Source of the DNA: SB11 sp964584305
Lineage (GTDB): Bacteria; Bacteroidota; Bacteroidia; UBA8524
Length of the DNA: 64,000 nucleotides
Direction of reading: 5' to 3'
NCBI GenBank assembly: GCA_964584305.1
Contig: CAZOZL010000002.1
Coordinates: 62,001-126,000 of the forward strand
The position numbers were made by a program, and so were the translations under genes. This document shows, one piece after another, positions 1 to 8,099 of this stretch. Below the pieces are notes generated by a model. The model was given only the letters and a program-made list of their open reading frames with translations, was not told the origin of the DNA and searched no databases. Numbering within the stretch: position 1 is the first letter of the stretch; the number at the start of each line of letters is the position of its first letter.

Positions 1-614
1 TTTTTATCTGAGCTTTCCAACTTTTTCTGCCTGTAATTGTTTATAAGTTGTAGTAGCTGTGGAGTGATGGGGGTAATGCGCTCTTTGTCCCTTTTTCCTA
101 CTACTTTTATGGTGTTATTGTGTGCATCAATATCCATTTCTTTTAGGTTTATCAACTCGCTAAGTCGTATGCCTGTGCCATACAACAATTCAATAATTAG
201 CCTATCTCTTACTGCAATTTCAGTATCGCCGCCTTCGGGCAAAAGTATATTGGTTAATGTTTCTAATTTTGTTTTCTCAACAAATACGGGTAGTTGTTTT
301 GGTTTTTTAGGTGATTGTACTTTCGCCATTGGGTTGCCTTGTAGTTTGCCAATGCGTTTTAAATGCTTAAAAAAACTCTTTAAGGATGATATTTTCCTGT
401 TTACTGATGTTGCTTTAACCCCACTGGCTAAAAGCTGTGCTAACCAGCTACGAATTTGCTGGTGCTGGATGTTTGCTGCTGAAACATTGCCGTAATTGCC
501 TGACAGGTATTGCTGAAACTGCTGCAAGTCATTTTTATAGGCAGCAGCTGTGTGGGTAGAATATTTTTTTTCTACGGCTATGTACTCTATAAAAAGTAAA
601 ATTTCTGCATCCAT
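1..614 (-). CDS. Tyrosine recombinase XerC/XerD-like, C-terminus cut by window edge
   Basis: Reading the minus strand from an ATG at 614 gives an open frame to the window edge. It begins MDAEILLFIEYIAVEKKYS and has a SAM-like N-terminal core-binding domain (about residues 1-95) and the start of the catalytic domain. The motif LLYGTGIRLSELINL carries the first catalytic Arg, and GKRDKERITPI carries the beta-hairpin Lys. The HxxR, H/W and Tyr motifs lie outside the window. The family resolves chromosome dimers at dif sites, acting as the XerC/XerD pair; I cannot tell which one this is. It lies 66 bases downstream of rpsU on the same strand, an order often seen in Bacteroidota, which favours a housekeeping Xer over a phage integrase. 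Confidence 0.9.
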   Translation of the reverse strand, partial: MDAEILLFIEYIAVEKKYSTHTAAAYKNDLQQFQQYLSGNYGNVSAANIQHQQIRSWLAQLLASGVKATSVNRKISSLKSFFKHLKRIGKLQGNPMAKVQSPKKPKQLPVFVEKTKLETLTNILLPEGGDTEIAVRDRLIIELLYGTGIRLSELINLKEMDIDAHNNTIKVVGKRDKERITPITPQLLQLINNYRQKKLESSDK

Positions 615-680
615 AAGCGGGTGCTTAAAGATACAGAAATTTTATATAAAAACTATTAAGGTAGTTGTAAAACTACTTGC

Positions 681-872
681 TTAGTCGTTTAAACTTTGTT
701 GTTGTTGCTTGTAGGCTGCTTTAATTACCTGTATGCGACGAGTTATCGAAGGTTTCTCGAATGCTTGGCGACGGCGCAACTCTTTTAAAACACCTGTTTT
801 TTCAAATTTCTTTTTAAATTTTCTAAGTGCTTTCTCTAAACTTTCGTTCTCTTTTACGTTTACTATTATCAT
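681..872 (-). CDS. rpsU: 30S ribosomal protein S21
   Basis: This 63-residue, very basic protein starts MIIVNVKENESLEKALRKF and has the S21 pattern of an N-terminal strand followed by Arg/Lys-rich helices (KELRRRQAFEKPS). Length fits the family (about 58-70). S21 is a small-subunit protein near the 3' end of 16S rRNA and contributes to initiation. In Bacteroidota it is known to take part in masking the anti-Shine-Dalgarno sequence, consistent with the lack of Shine-Dalgarno sites in this window. It has its own well-formed promoter just upstream (894-925) and is followed by the xer gene, probably in one transcript. Confidence 0.95.
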   Translation of the reverse strand: MIIVNVKENESLEKALRKFKKKFEKTGVLKELRRRQAFEKPSITRRIQVIKAAYKQQQQSLND

Positions 873-893
873 TCTATAATCTCAAAAGGACTG

Positions 894-925
894 CAAAGGT
901 AAAACATCTTTTATCTTAATACAAT
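894..925 (-). promoter_or_regulatory. Promoter of rpsU (ATTG-N20-TACCTTTG)
   Basis: On the minus strand a TACCTTTG box (901 down to 894) is preceded, after exactly 20 bases, by TTG (924-922; ATTG as four bases). This matches the Bacteroidota sigma-ABfr consensus TTTG-N19ish-TAnnTTTG. Predicted start of transcription is near 888-891, leaving a leader of about 17 bases before the rpsU ATG at 872. Confidence 0.7.
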
Positions 926-933
926 ACTAAATT

Positions 934-2097
934 CTATTTTAATACTTCGCGAGATATTACTAATTTTTGTATTTCGGATGTACCCTCGCCAATAGTACAT
1001 AGTTTACTGTCTCTATAAAATTTTTCAACGGGGTAATCTTTGGTATATCCATAGCCGCCAAATATTTGTACTGCATCAGTAGACGCCCTAACTGCCACTT
1101 CAGAAGCATAGTACTTAGCCATTGCCGATAGTTTGTTTAGCCCTTCTGCGCCTCTGTTTTTAACATCAGCGGCTTGCATGGTAAGTAGTTCAGCGGCTTC
1201 AATTTGAGTAGCCATATCAGCTAACTTAAATCCAATAGCTTGAAAATTTCCAATAGGTTGCCCAAATTGCTGACGTTCTTTAGCATATTTTAGTGATGCT
1301 TCGTAAGCCCCTTTTGCTATACCTAATGAAAGTGATGCAATGGATATACGCCCGCCTTCTAAAACTTTCATGGCTTGCTTAAACCCCTCGCCCACTTTGC
1401 CTAATATCTGGCTTTTGTGTACTCTACAATTTTCAAATATCAGCTCGGTAGTTTCACTGGCACGCATTCCTAATTTATTTTCTTTTCGCCCTGCGCTAAA
1501 CCCAGGTGTACCTTTTTCTATAACAAATGCTGTAATTCCGTTACTATCCAGCAATTCACCTGTACGTATTACTACTACTGCAACATCGCCACTTTTACCG
1601 TGAGTAATCCAGCTTTTTGCTCCGTTTAGTATCCAGTAATCACCATCTTGCTTGCCTACTGTCATCATTCTAAAGGCATCAGACCCTGTATTTGGCTCTG
1701 TTAGCCCCCATGCGCCAATCCACTCTGCGGTGGCTAATTTTGGTAAGTATTTTTGTTTTTGCTCCTCGTTTCCAAAACTAAGTATATGCCCAGTACATAA
1801 TGAGTTGTGCGCTGCTACTGAAAGCCCTATTGAGCCACACACTTTTGCAATTTCGCTAACTACGGTTACATACTCGAAATAGCCTAAGCCAGAACCTTTG
1901 TATTTTTCAGGTACTAATACACCCATCAAACCCAAATCTCCCAGTTTTTTAAATACCTCAACAGGAAACTCTTGACTCTCGTCCCACTCCATCATTTTTG
2001 GGCGTATATGTCTATCACAGAAATCGCGAACCATCTCACGAATCATTTTCATGTTTTCAGTTTCGCCAAAATCTATTGAATTATCTATTGAACTCAT
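934..2097 (-). CDS. Acyl-CoA dehydrogenase, short/medium-chain type
   Basis: This 387-residue flavoenzyme of fatty-acid or branched-chain amino-acid breakdown has the full family layout: N-terminal helical domain, beta domain with the FAD/substrate motif GAWGLTEPNTGSDA (about residues 130-145), and the C-terminal four-helix domain. The catalytic Glu is E371 in the motif GEGTSEIQ, placed as in short/medium-chain enzymes rather than isovaleryl-CoA dehydrogenase. The motif QIFGGYGYTKDYPVEKFYRD is also typical. It would oxidise acyl-CoA to trans-2-enoyl-CoA, passing electrons to ETF. Substrate cannot be read from sequence. It is monocistronic as far as can be seen, with a TAGTTTTG box at 2128-2135 upstream. 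Confidence 0.95.
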   Translation of the reverse strand: MSSIDNSIDFGETENMKMIREMVRDFCDRHIRPKMMEWDESQEFPVEVFKKLGDLGLMGVLVPEKYKGSGLGYFEYVTVVSEIAKVCGSIGLSVAAHNSLCTGHILSFGNEEQKQKYLPKLATAEWIGAWGLTEPNTGSDAFRMMTVGKQDGDYWILNGAKSWITHGKSGDVAVVVIRTGELLDSNGITAFVIEKGTPGFSAGRKENKLGMRASETTELIFENCRVHKSQILGKVGEGFKQAMKVLEGGRISIASLSLGIAKGAYEASLKYAKERQQFGQPIGNFQAIGFKLADMATQIEAAELLTMQAADVKNRGAEGLNKLSAMAKYYASEVAVRASTDAVQIFGGYGYTKDYPVEKFYRDSKLCTIGEGTSEIQKLVISREVLK

Positions 2098-2127
2098 TTT
2101 TTATAACGTGTAAAATTCTCAATTTTG

Positions 2128-2135
2128 CAAAACTA
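2128..2135 (-). promoter_or_regulatory. -7 promoter box (TAGTTTTG) of the acyl-CoA dehydrogenase
   Basis: The minus strand carries TAGTTTTG, matching TAnnTTTG, about 30 bases before the ATG at 2097. No TTTG sits at the expected 19-20 base distance, so only half of the promoter is supported. Confidence 0.4.
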
Positions 2136-2240
2136 TAATCTTTTTCGCAAAATCCTTTAACTATTGTTTATGGATGTTTGTAAAAATTTAGCTACACAGC
2201 AGGTAGGACTGAAAGCCTTTGTTACTTTATTTATAGACGC

Positions 2241-3095
2241 TTAAAATTTGAGATAGTATATAAGGTTCTTTTTTTCTTCTTCTGTAAAGATTTTTGCATC
2301 AATCAATTCATCCCAACCTTTGATTTCATTTTTTTTGCGTAGCGTCATAATTCTTTTAGATTGCCTATAACTGATGTAGGGATGGTGCGATAGTTGCTTT
2401 TGTGTGGCTGTATTAACATTAAATTTCTTAATATTTTTAGGGTTTACCTTGAGTTGTTTTTTTATAAAAGCCATGCGCTTTTGTTGCTCATCAAGTGTGT
2501 TGGCTCTGATATAAAAGGCTTCTTCAAGCTGATTAAGAGTAAAGAAACCACCTGCTTCTCTTCTATATTTTAATATTTTGTAGGCATAAAATGCTCCTAT
2601 ACCTTTAACGGCTAATAGCTGCATAGAATCTGCCGTATTTAACTCTACTATAAGTGGTTTTAGTTTCTTTATTTTATCGGGCAATAGTAAGTAGGGCTTA
2701 TATATTAAATAGCTACTATCCGTGAGGTAATACAACTTAGCAAAATCTTTTTTTATCCTAAACTGTCCTCCTTTATTTCTATAATTCACAATTTGGCGTG
2801 CCAGTTTCAAAGGCACACCACACTTTACCATACTATCTTTTGAGGTTATATTTGGGTTGAAGGGATGTAGTGAATATTTTAAAAGTATAGTCTCTTTTTT
2901 TATATTCTTATGTGAAGAGTCTTTATAGTTTTGATAGACGGTTTGCGCCTCTTTATTATCTATACCAAAAAATGAGGGTATAGTAACTCTTAAAATTATA
3001 CTACCTACTAAAACAAAAAGTAAAACAAGGATGCCGTTGCGCTCCCTTCTGCTAAATTGAAAGTATTTTTTTATTTCGGGTTTCACGGCATACAA
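2241..3095 (-). CDS. Membrane-anchored protein with three helix-hairpin-helix (ComEA-type) motifs
   Basis: The 284-residue protein has a cytoplasmic basic N-terminus (KKYFQFSRRERNG), one transmembrane segment (about residues 20-40) and then three ComEA-like helix-hairpin-helix units: FNPNITSKDSMVKCGV..ARQIVNYRNKGG (about 78-115), LNTADSMQLLAVKGIGAFYA..ILKYRREAGGF (about 150-190), and FNVNTATQKQLSHHPYISYRQSKRIM (about 222-250). The middle copy has the classic GIG hairpin. The motif binds DNA non-specifically; ComEA proteins bind transforming DNA in the periplasm. A role in DNA uptake is inference only, because no competence gene is next to it. Its start lies 4 bases after the stop of the upstream aminotransferase-fold gene, so the two are probably co-transcribed. 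Confidence 0.8.
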   Translation of the reverse strand: MYAVKPEIKKYFQFSRRERNGILVLLFVLVGSIILRVTIPSFFGIDNKEAQTVYQNYKDSSHKNIKKETILLKYSLHPFNPNITSKDSMVKCGVPLKLARQIVNYRNKGGQFRIKKDFAKLYYLTDSSYLIYKPYLLLPDKIKKLKPLIVELNTADSMQLLAVKGIGAFYAYKILKYRREAGGFFTLNQLEEAFYIRANTLDEQQKRMAFIKKQLKVNPKNIKKFNVNTATQKQLSHHPYISYRQSKRIMTLRKKNEIKGWDELIDAKIFTEEEKKNLIYYLKF

Positions 3096-3099
3096 ATCT

Positions 3100-4344
3100 C
3101 TAATATACGGCTACCAGTTCTTTAACATCATACTCTCCTTTGTCCAATTTCTCTTTTACCTCTGTAAAGGCGTTTAATGTTTCTTCAACATCAGCAAGGG
3201 TATGTACGGCAGTAGGGATAAGGCGCAATAATATCACTCCTTTTGGTACTACTGGATATACTACTATTGAACAAAAAATATCGTAATTTTCACGCAAATC
3301 ATGTATTAGTGCCGTAGCTTCGGGTATAGTACCGTTTAGCATTACTGGTGTTACTGGCGATGTGGTAATACCAATCTCGAAACCTCTTTCTTTAAGCCCA
3401 CTTTGCAGGGCATTTACTACCTTCCATAGTTGTTGTTTCAATTCGGGGCTTTTACGCAATAGTTCTAAGCGTTTTAATGCGCCTTTTACCATAGGCATGG
3501 GCAAACTTTTGGCAAATATTTGTGAGCGCATATTATAGCGCAGGTGTTTTACTATTGCTTTAGAGCTGCTTATAAATGCACCTATACCCGCCATACTTTT
3601 AGCAAATGTGCCAAAATATACGTCTATTTCATTGGTAACGTTTTGCTCTTCCCCTACTCCTGCACCTGTTTCTCCTATTGTTCCAAAACCGTGTGCATCA
3701 TCAACAAATAGGCGAAAACCGTATTTTTCTTTTAGTTTTACTATTTCTTTTATATTTCCTTGTGCGCCACTCATACCAAATACACCTTCGGTAATCACTA
3801 GTATAGCACCATTACTTCGTTCAGTAACTTTTACAGCCCTTTTTAGCTGGGTTTCTAAACTATCCATATTGTTATGCTTATACACATAGCGTTTGCCCAT
3901 GTGTAGTCGCACACCATCAACTATGCAGGCGTGGCTTTCAGCATCATACACAATTACATCGTGCCTATCTACCAAGGCATCAATGGCACTCACCATCCCT
4001 TGGTAGCCATAGTTTAGTAGTATGGTATCCTCGTATTTTACAAAATCAGATAGTTCTCTCTCCAATTGTTGGTGTGAGGTGGTATTACCGCTCATCATAC
4101 GTGCGCCCATTGGGTATGCCATACCATACTCGGCAGCCGCTTCAGCGTCTGCCTTTCTCACCTCTGGGTGGTTTGCCAACCCTAAATAGTTGTTTAAACT
4201 CCAAACCAGTTTGGTTTTTCCTCTAAATATCATGCGGGGGGCAATTTCTCCCTCTAATTTCGGGAACATATAATATCCTTCTGCACCATCAGACCATTTT
4301 CCTAACGGACCTGGCTTAGTTTCTAACTTCTCAAATAAATCCAT
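3100..4344 (-). CDS. Alpha-oxoamine synthase family PLP enzyme (serine palmitoyltransferase/KBL/BioF-like)
   Basis: The gene encodes a fold-type I PLP enzyme of 414 residues from the ATG at 4344; an ATG 10 codons further upstream gives an untypical extension (MPFYEPSFIF), so I prefer 4344. Family features: NNYLGLANHP near the N-terminus, ESHACIVDGVRL, FVDDAHGFGTIGETGAG (Asp/His contacting PLP) and the Schiff-base Lys in FGTFAKSMAG (about residue 249). Members condense an amino acid with an acyl-CoA/ACP, releasing CO2: serine palmitoyltransferase, cysteate acyltransferase of sulfonolipids, 2-amino-3-ketobutyrate ligase or 8-amino-7-oxononanoate synthase. No biotin or threonine genes are near, so a sphingolipid or sulfonolipid role is plausible but unproven. 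It is followed after 4 bases by the helix-hairpin-helix gene. Confidence 0.85.
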   Translation of the reverse strand: MDLFEKLETKPGPLGKWSDGAEGYYMFPKLEGEIAPRMIFRGKTKLVWSLNNYLGLANHPEVRKADAEAAAEYGMAYPMGARMMSGNTTSHQQLERELSDFVKYEDTILLNYGYQGMVSAIDALVDRHDVIVYDAESHACIVDGVRLHMGKRYVYKHNNMDSLETQLKRAVKVTERSNGAILVITEGVFGMSGAQGNIKEIVKLKEKYGFRLFVDDAHGFGTIGETGAGVGEEQNVTNEIDVYFGTFAKSMAGIGAFISSSKAIVKHLRYNMRSQIFAKSLPMPMVKGALKRLELLRKSPELKQQLWKVVNALQSGLKERGFEIGITTSPVTPVMLNGTIPEATALIHDLRENYDIFCSIVVYPVVPKGVILLRLIPTAVHTLADVEETLNAFTEVKEKLDKGEYDVKELVAVY

Positions 4345-4616
4345 AAATATAAAGGAAGGCTCGTAAAACGGCACAAAAATAAAGAAATATGCTTGCCTAC
4401 TAAATAATTTTGCTACTAAACTGTGGATATGTACATTTTTTGCACCTAAATGGGCAGGTGCGTCATCGTTTTCACATCTCTTTATCGCTTGTGAAATAGC
4501 AGGTTATATGCCCGTAGTGCATTATTCTGTAATTTGTATTTTAATAGTGTTGCCCTGCCTGTTTTCTATAACCTCAATAAAGATACTACGGTTACGTTAC
4601 CCTATATTTTTCTTAG

Positions 4617-4636
4617 CAGTAGGTTGAAACCTACTG
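4617..4636. repeat. Short palindrome CAGTAGGTT-GA-AACCTACTG
   Basis: Nine-base arms separated by two bases form a perfect inverted repeat in the hutU upstream region. The core AGGTT-NN-AACCT recurs at 61681-61696 in another intergenic region, there with spacer TC (the same core read from the other strand). There is no T-run, so it is not a standard terminator. Confidence 0.55.
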
Positions 4637-4666
4637 AACAATTACAAATCCTCTCAATATTTGAAC

Positions 4667-4674
4667 TATTTTTG
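4667..4674 (+). promoter_or_regulatory. -7 promoter box (TATTTTTG) upstream of hutU
   Basis: The box matches TAnnTTTG and lies 33 bases before the chosen ATG at 4708, which supports 4708 over the upstream in-frame ATG at 4534. No convincing -33 element was found. Confidence 0.4.
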
Positions 4675-4707
4675 CATCTCTCTGTTACAAGAAATAAGAA
4701 CTTAGAT

Positions 4708-6387
4708 ATGATTAGTATAAACGATTTAAAAACTCCCACAGGAAGTGAAATAAGTTGTAAAGGCTGGGTGCAAGAGTCTGCCTTGCGAATGTTGATGAAC
4801 AACTTGGATAGTGAGGTAGCAGAACGCCCCGAAGACCTTATAGTATATGGTGGCTTGGGTAAAGCTGCCCGAAACTGGGAAAGTTTAGACTTGATTGTGA
4901 AAGCACTGCGTGATTTGGAAGAAGACGAAACCCTTTTAATACAAAGCGGTAAACCTGTGGGCATACTACCTACCCACAAAGATGCCCCAAGAGTATTAAT
5001 ATCAAACAGTATGTTAGTACCCAATTGGGCAAACTGGGAACATTTTAGAGAGCTGGACAAAAAAGGGCTAATAATGTACGGGCAAATGACTGCTGGTAGC
5101 TGGATATACATAGGCTCGCAAGGAATAGTGCAAGGCACTTATGAAACCTATGCAGAACTGGCTCGCCAACATTATGGCGGCACATTGAAAGGCACTTTAA
5201 ACGTTACCGCAGGACTTGGCGGAATGGGTGGCGCACAACCCCTTGCTATTACTATGAATGAGGGTGTTTGCTTGGCTGCCGAAGCCGAAGAATGGCGCAT
5301 ACAAAAGCGTTTACAAAGCCGCTACTGCGATGTTATGACTCACAGTATTGATGAAGGTATTGACATGGCTCTTGAAGCCAAAAAACAAGGCAAAGCAGTA
5401 TCAATAGGAGTGGTAGCCAATGCGGTAAACCTATTGCAACGTTTAATGGAAAGGGGCATTGTACCCGATAGCCTTACCGACCAAACCAGCGCACACGACC
5501 CACTGATAGGCTACTTTCCGCATACTATTGATGTAGAAACTGCCAACAAATTAAGAAAAGATGACCCTGATAAATATATAGAGTTAAGCTATGAAAGCAT
5601 GGCAAAACACGTGGAATTAATGCTCGAATTTCAAGAAAAAGGAAGCATAACTTTTGACTATGGCAATAATATTAGAGGTAGAGCCTTAGAAAAAGGAGTA
5701 AAAAATGCTTTTGATTTCCCTGGTTTTGTACCTGCATTTATTCGCCCGCAGTTTTGTGAAGGTAGAGGACCTTTCCGTTGGGTAGCACTATCAGGCGACC
5801 CACAAGATATTTACGAGACAGACCGTGTTTTATTAGAGCTTTTCCCTGAAAACGAAAGTTTGCACCGCTGGATAAAAATGGCGCAAGAAAAAATTGAATT
5901 TCAAGGTTTACCCGCCCGCATTTGCTGGCTGGGGCAAGGCGAACGTGAAAAAGCGGGTATTGCTTTTAATAATTTAGTAAAAGAGGGTAAAGTAAAAGCC
6001 CCGATAGTTATAGGTAGAGACCACTTGGACACAGGTTCGGTAGCATCACCCAATCGTGAAACAGAGGCAATGAAAGACGGTAGCGATGCTATTGCCGATT
6101 GGCCCATACTTAACTCACTAATTAATACAGCAGGTGGAGCAAGTTGGGTAAGCCTACACCATGGTGGTGGTGTAGGCATGGGCTACTCTATCCATGCAGG
6201 TATGGTAATATTGGCTGATGGTACTGCCGATGCTGAACGCCGCCTACACCGTGTATTGCACAACGACCCTGCTATGGGCGTTATTCGCCATGCTGATGCA
6301 GGATATGATATAGCAAATGATACCGCTCGAAAACACCGCTTGGACATTAAAGAACGGTTAAAAAACAAAAAATTCGTGGCTTTGTAA
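4708..6387 (+). CDS. hutU: Urocanate hydratase
   Basis: The 559-residue product (family usual length about 555-560) converts urocanate to 4-imidazolone-5-propionate using tightly bound NAD+ as electrophile, the second step of histidine degradation in the cytoplasm. Recognisable blocks are MYGQMTAGSWIYIGSQGI, the nucleotide-binding glycine run TAGLGGMGGAQPLA, DQTSAHDPLIGY, FCEGRGPFRWVALSGDP, and the C-terminal WVSLHHGGGVGMGYS. The start at MISINDLKTPTG is chosen because it gives the family length; the frame is open for 58 more codons upstream. No hutH, hutI or hutG is in this window, so the rest of the pathway must be encoded elsewhere, and this gene appears to be transcribed on its own. Confidence 0.96.
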   Translation: MISINDLKTPTGSEISCKGWVQESALRMLMNNLDSEVAERPEDLIVYGGLGKAARNWESLDLIVKALRDLEEDETLLIQSGKPVGILPTHKDAPRVLISNSMLVPNWANWEHFRELDKKGLIMYGQMTAGSWIYIGSQGIVQGTYETYAELARQHYGGTLKGTLNVTAGLGGMGGAQPLAITMNEGVCLAAEAEEWRIQKRLQSRYCDVMTHSIDEGIDMALEAKKQGKAVSIGVVANAVNLLQRLMERGIVPDSLTDQTSAHDPLIGYFPHTIDVETANKLRKDDPDKYIELSYESMAKHVELMLEFQEKGSITFDYGNNIRGRALEKGVKNAFDFPGFVPAFIRPQFCEGRGPFRWVALSGDPQDIYETDRVLLELFPENESLHRWIKMAQEKIEFQGLPARICWLGQGEREKAGIAFNNLVKEGKVKAPIVIGRDHLDTGSVASPNRETEAMKDGSDAIADWPILNSLINTAGGASWVSLHHGGGVGMGYSIHAGMVILADGTADAERRLHRVLHNDPAMGVIRHADAGYDIANDTARKHRLDIKERLKNKKFVAL

Positions 6388-6451
6388 AATGGGTGAAGCA
6401 GCATTAATTTCTTATTCGTTATCTTTACAAATAGAATTTTCTTTACTTGTT

Positions 6452-6916
6452 ATGAAAAAAGTTGCGCTAAGTATTGTTATAATTTTGTTTTCGGTGGGGG
6501 CTTCTGTTGCCCAACAAAAGCAAGTACCCGAAGCTAAAACCACCAGCCCTCCAGAACTTTTAAAAGGTGCTTGGGTAATTGAGGATAGTGATATGCTGCC
6601 CACATATTTAAAAGAAGAGTATAGTGTATTTTTAAAAGACAGCTTATTTTTTGGTGTAGCCGCAACAAAAACTTTTGGCAATACCACCAAAGAAAAAAAT
6701 ATAAACAGATACCAGTACCATACTGAAAGTAAACAGCTAATAATTTTTAATACTTCGCTTGAAGGCATAGAATATACCGTGAAAAATATTACTGCTGATA
6801 CATTAACATTTTCAATACCCAATGCTCAACTTAATAATTATATTGACTTGGTATATAAAAAAGTAAAAGAAAAGGATACAGTAGTTAAAGATGCTGGTGC
6901 AACGCATAGCGAGTAG
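6452..6916 (+). CDS. Small secreted protein of unknown function
   Basis: This 154-residue protein starts at MKKVALSIVIILFS, a clear signal peptide with cleavage near ASVA-QQK (about residue 20). The frame is open 21 codons further upstream, but the signal peptide fixes the start. The mature part is a mostly beta-strand domain (LLKGAWVIEDSDMLPTYL .. SLFFGVAATKTFGN .. YQYHTESKQLIIFNTSLEGIEYTVKNI) resembling the lipocalin-like small domains common in Bacteroidota, where a 'leftover' residue or ligand is not deducible. I do not recognise a family with confidence. It follows hutU by 64 bases on the same strand. Confidence 0.75.
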   Translation: MKKVALSIVIILFSVGASVAQQKQVPEAKTTSPPELLKGAWVIEDSDMLPTYLKEEYSVFLKDSLFFGVAATKTFGNTTKEKNINRYQYHTESKQLIIFNTSLEGIEYTVKNITADTLTFSIPNAQLNNYIDLVYKKVKEKDTVVKDAGATHSE

Positions 6917-6974
6917 TGAGGTAAAGCAACAGTTTTTACAGCCATCAACTCCATTAATCGTCAGACATTTCTAA

Positions 6975-7036
6975 TTTTACACCTCCTTTTAGTCCCACCT
7001 TATCCACCCTACAAGTATCACAAGGAGGGAAATAGC
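6975..7036 (+). repeat. Dispersed palindromic repeat, copy 1
   Basis: A 62-base unit running from TTTTACACCTCC to AAGGAGGGAAATAGC. The ends are partly self-complementary (CCTCCTTT with AAGGAGG), so it can fold into a hairpin around a CTTATCCACCCTACAAGTA core. Copy 2 at 7222-7282 matches at nearly every position. Confidence 0.75.
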
Positions 7037-7221
7037 CACACAATCCTGCCCGTGTACTTGCCTACACACCTTTCCTACTTCACTCAAAATGACAACAACG
7101 CGCACTAAAGGAAAACCCCTTCCAAATTAACTATTAGCACTACCAAATAAGTACCCTTCCCCTTAAGGGGAAGCCAAATTGTAGCATAGGTAAAAACTGC
7201 AATACATTGGTAGGGGTTAAG

Positions 7222-7282
7222 TTTTACACCTCCCTTTAATCCCCCTTATCCACCCTACAAGTACCACAAGGAGGGAAATAGC
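7222..7282 (+). repeat. Dispersed palindromic repeat, copy 2
   Basis: Second direct copy of the unit at 6975, differing by a few substitutions and one base of length. It runs straight into the 31-base repeat at 7287. Confidence 0.75.
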
Positions 7283-7286
7283 TAAC

Positions 7287-7317
7287 AGCTAATAAAAACA
7301 CTAATATTCAGTTATTT
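7287..7317 (+). repeat. 31-base dispersed repeat, copy 1
   Basis: Begins AGCTAATAA and ends ATATTCAGTTATTT. It matches 61811-61841 at 29 of 31 positions by my hand alignment. Both copies sit in gene-free regions beside relatives of the palindromic repeat. Confidence 0.75.
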
Positions 7318-7366
7318 GAGTAACTTTTACCGAACGAGTGAGCGGGTTTTATAAAATACCCTATGT

Positions 7367-8050
7367 TTAAATTTGCCAGTTTATAGGTGTTTTACCTATT
7401 TGAGCTAAGTATCTATTTGTTTCAGAAAAATGTTTGCAGCCCATAAACCCATTGTATGCTGAAAAAGGAGAAGGGTGTGCTGCTTTAAGAATATGGTGTT
7501 TGGTGGGACTAACCAGTGCTGCTTTATTTTGGGCATATCGTCCCCATAATAAAAAAATTATCCCTTCATTATTATTTGCTACTTCACTAATAATTTTGTC
7601 TGTAAATTCTTCCCATCCCTTTTTTTGGTGAGAGCCTGCCTGCCTTGCCCTTACAGTTAAGGTAGCATTTAGCAGTAATACCCCCTGCTTTGCCCATGCC
7701 TCAAGGTTTCCATTACTTTCAGACATGGAAATGCCTAAATCATTTCTTATTTCTTTAAAAATATTAACCAATGAGGGCGGTTGTTTAATAGCTGATTGCA
7801 CTGAAAAACATAAGCCGTGTGCTTGCCCCTCGCCGTGGTAAGGGTCTTGCCCTATAATCACTACTTTTATAGTATTAATGGGTGTTAGGTTTAGGGCATT
7901 AAATATTAAACTACCTGCTGGGTAAATGGCGTGCTTATTTTTCTCTTCTTTTAAAAAAGATTTAAGTGCTTTGAAATAGGGTTTATCAAACTCTGCCTGT
8001 AATATATTTAGCCAATTCTCTTCAAGAGAAATAGATTTAGATACACTCAT
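7367..8050 (-). CDS. ung: Uracil-DNA glycosylase, family 1
   Basis: The 227-residue enzyme removes uracil from DNA to begin base-excision repair. Motif A GQDPYHGEGQAHGLCFSV contains the water-activating Asp (about residue 69); LLLNATLTVR and the Leu-loop motif HPSPFSAYNGFMGCKHF (catalytic His about residue 192) complete family 1. I take the ATG at 8050 (MSVSKSISLEENW). The three codons before it would need a TTG start. A box TACTATTTG, one base longer than TAnnTTTG, ends 6 bases before this ATG, so the messenger may have no real leader. Confidence 0.96.
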   Translation of the reverse strand: MSVSKSISLEENWLNILQAEFDKPYFKALKSFLKEEKNKHAIYPAGSLIFNALNLTPINTIKVVIIGQDPYHGEGQAHGLCFSVQSAIKQPPSLVNIFKEIRNDLGISMSESNGNLEAWAKQGVLLLNATLTVRARQAGSHQKKGWEEFTDKIISEVANNNEGIIFLLWGRYAQNKAALVSPTKHHILKAAHPSPFSAYNGFMGCKHFSETNRYLAQIGKTPINWQI

Positions 8051-8099
8051 ATTTTGCAAATAGTAACATTTTCTATAAAATATACCTACTTACAAAACA

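Larger units (their letters stand above)
4345..4707. other. Intergenic region between divergent genes, with palindrome and a -7 box
   Basis: No credible gene lies in these 363 bases. An open frame continues upstream of the urocanate hydratase ATG but its translation (MYFNSVALPVFYN..) resembles nothing and precedes the family's normal start. It holds a perfect short palindrome (4617-4636) and a TATTTTTG box (4667-4674) oriented towards hutU. Confidence 0.6.
6917..7366. other. Gene-free intergenic region rich in repeats
   Basis: These 450 bases separate two convergent genes (secreted protein, ung). There is no plausible gene on either strand. It holds two direct copies of a GGAGGG/CCTCC-bordered palindromic repeat (6975-7036 and 7222-7282) and a further repeat (7287-7317) found again at 61811-61841. 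Confidence 0.7.

Noticed and set aside
37..495. 152-codon plus-strand frame near the left edge
   Set aside because: It is a shadow of the minus-strand xer gene, whose catalytic motifs are clear.
1..614. Phage or integron integrase marking a mobile element
   Set aside because: The gene is next to rpsU with housekeeping genes around it and no att-like direct repeats; a chromosomal Xer is more likely.
4534..4707. 58-codon N-terminal extension of urocanate hydratase
   Set aside because: The extension precedes the family's normal start and the TATTTTTG box at 4667 lies within it.
6975..7317. CRISPR-like array
   Set aside because: Only two palindromic copies, spaced 185 bases apart, with no regular spacers and no cas genes.
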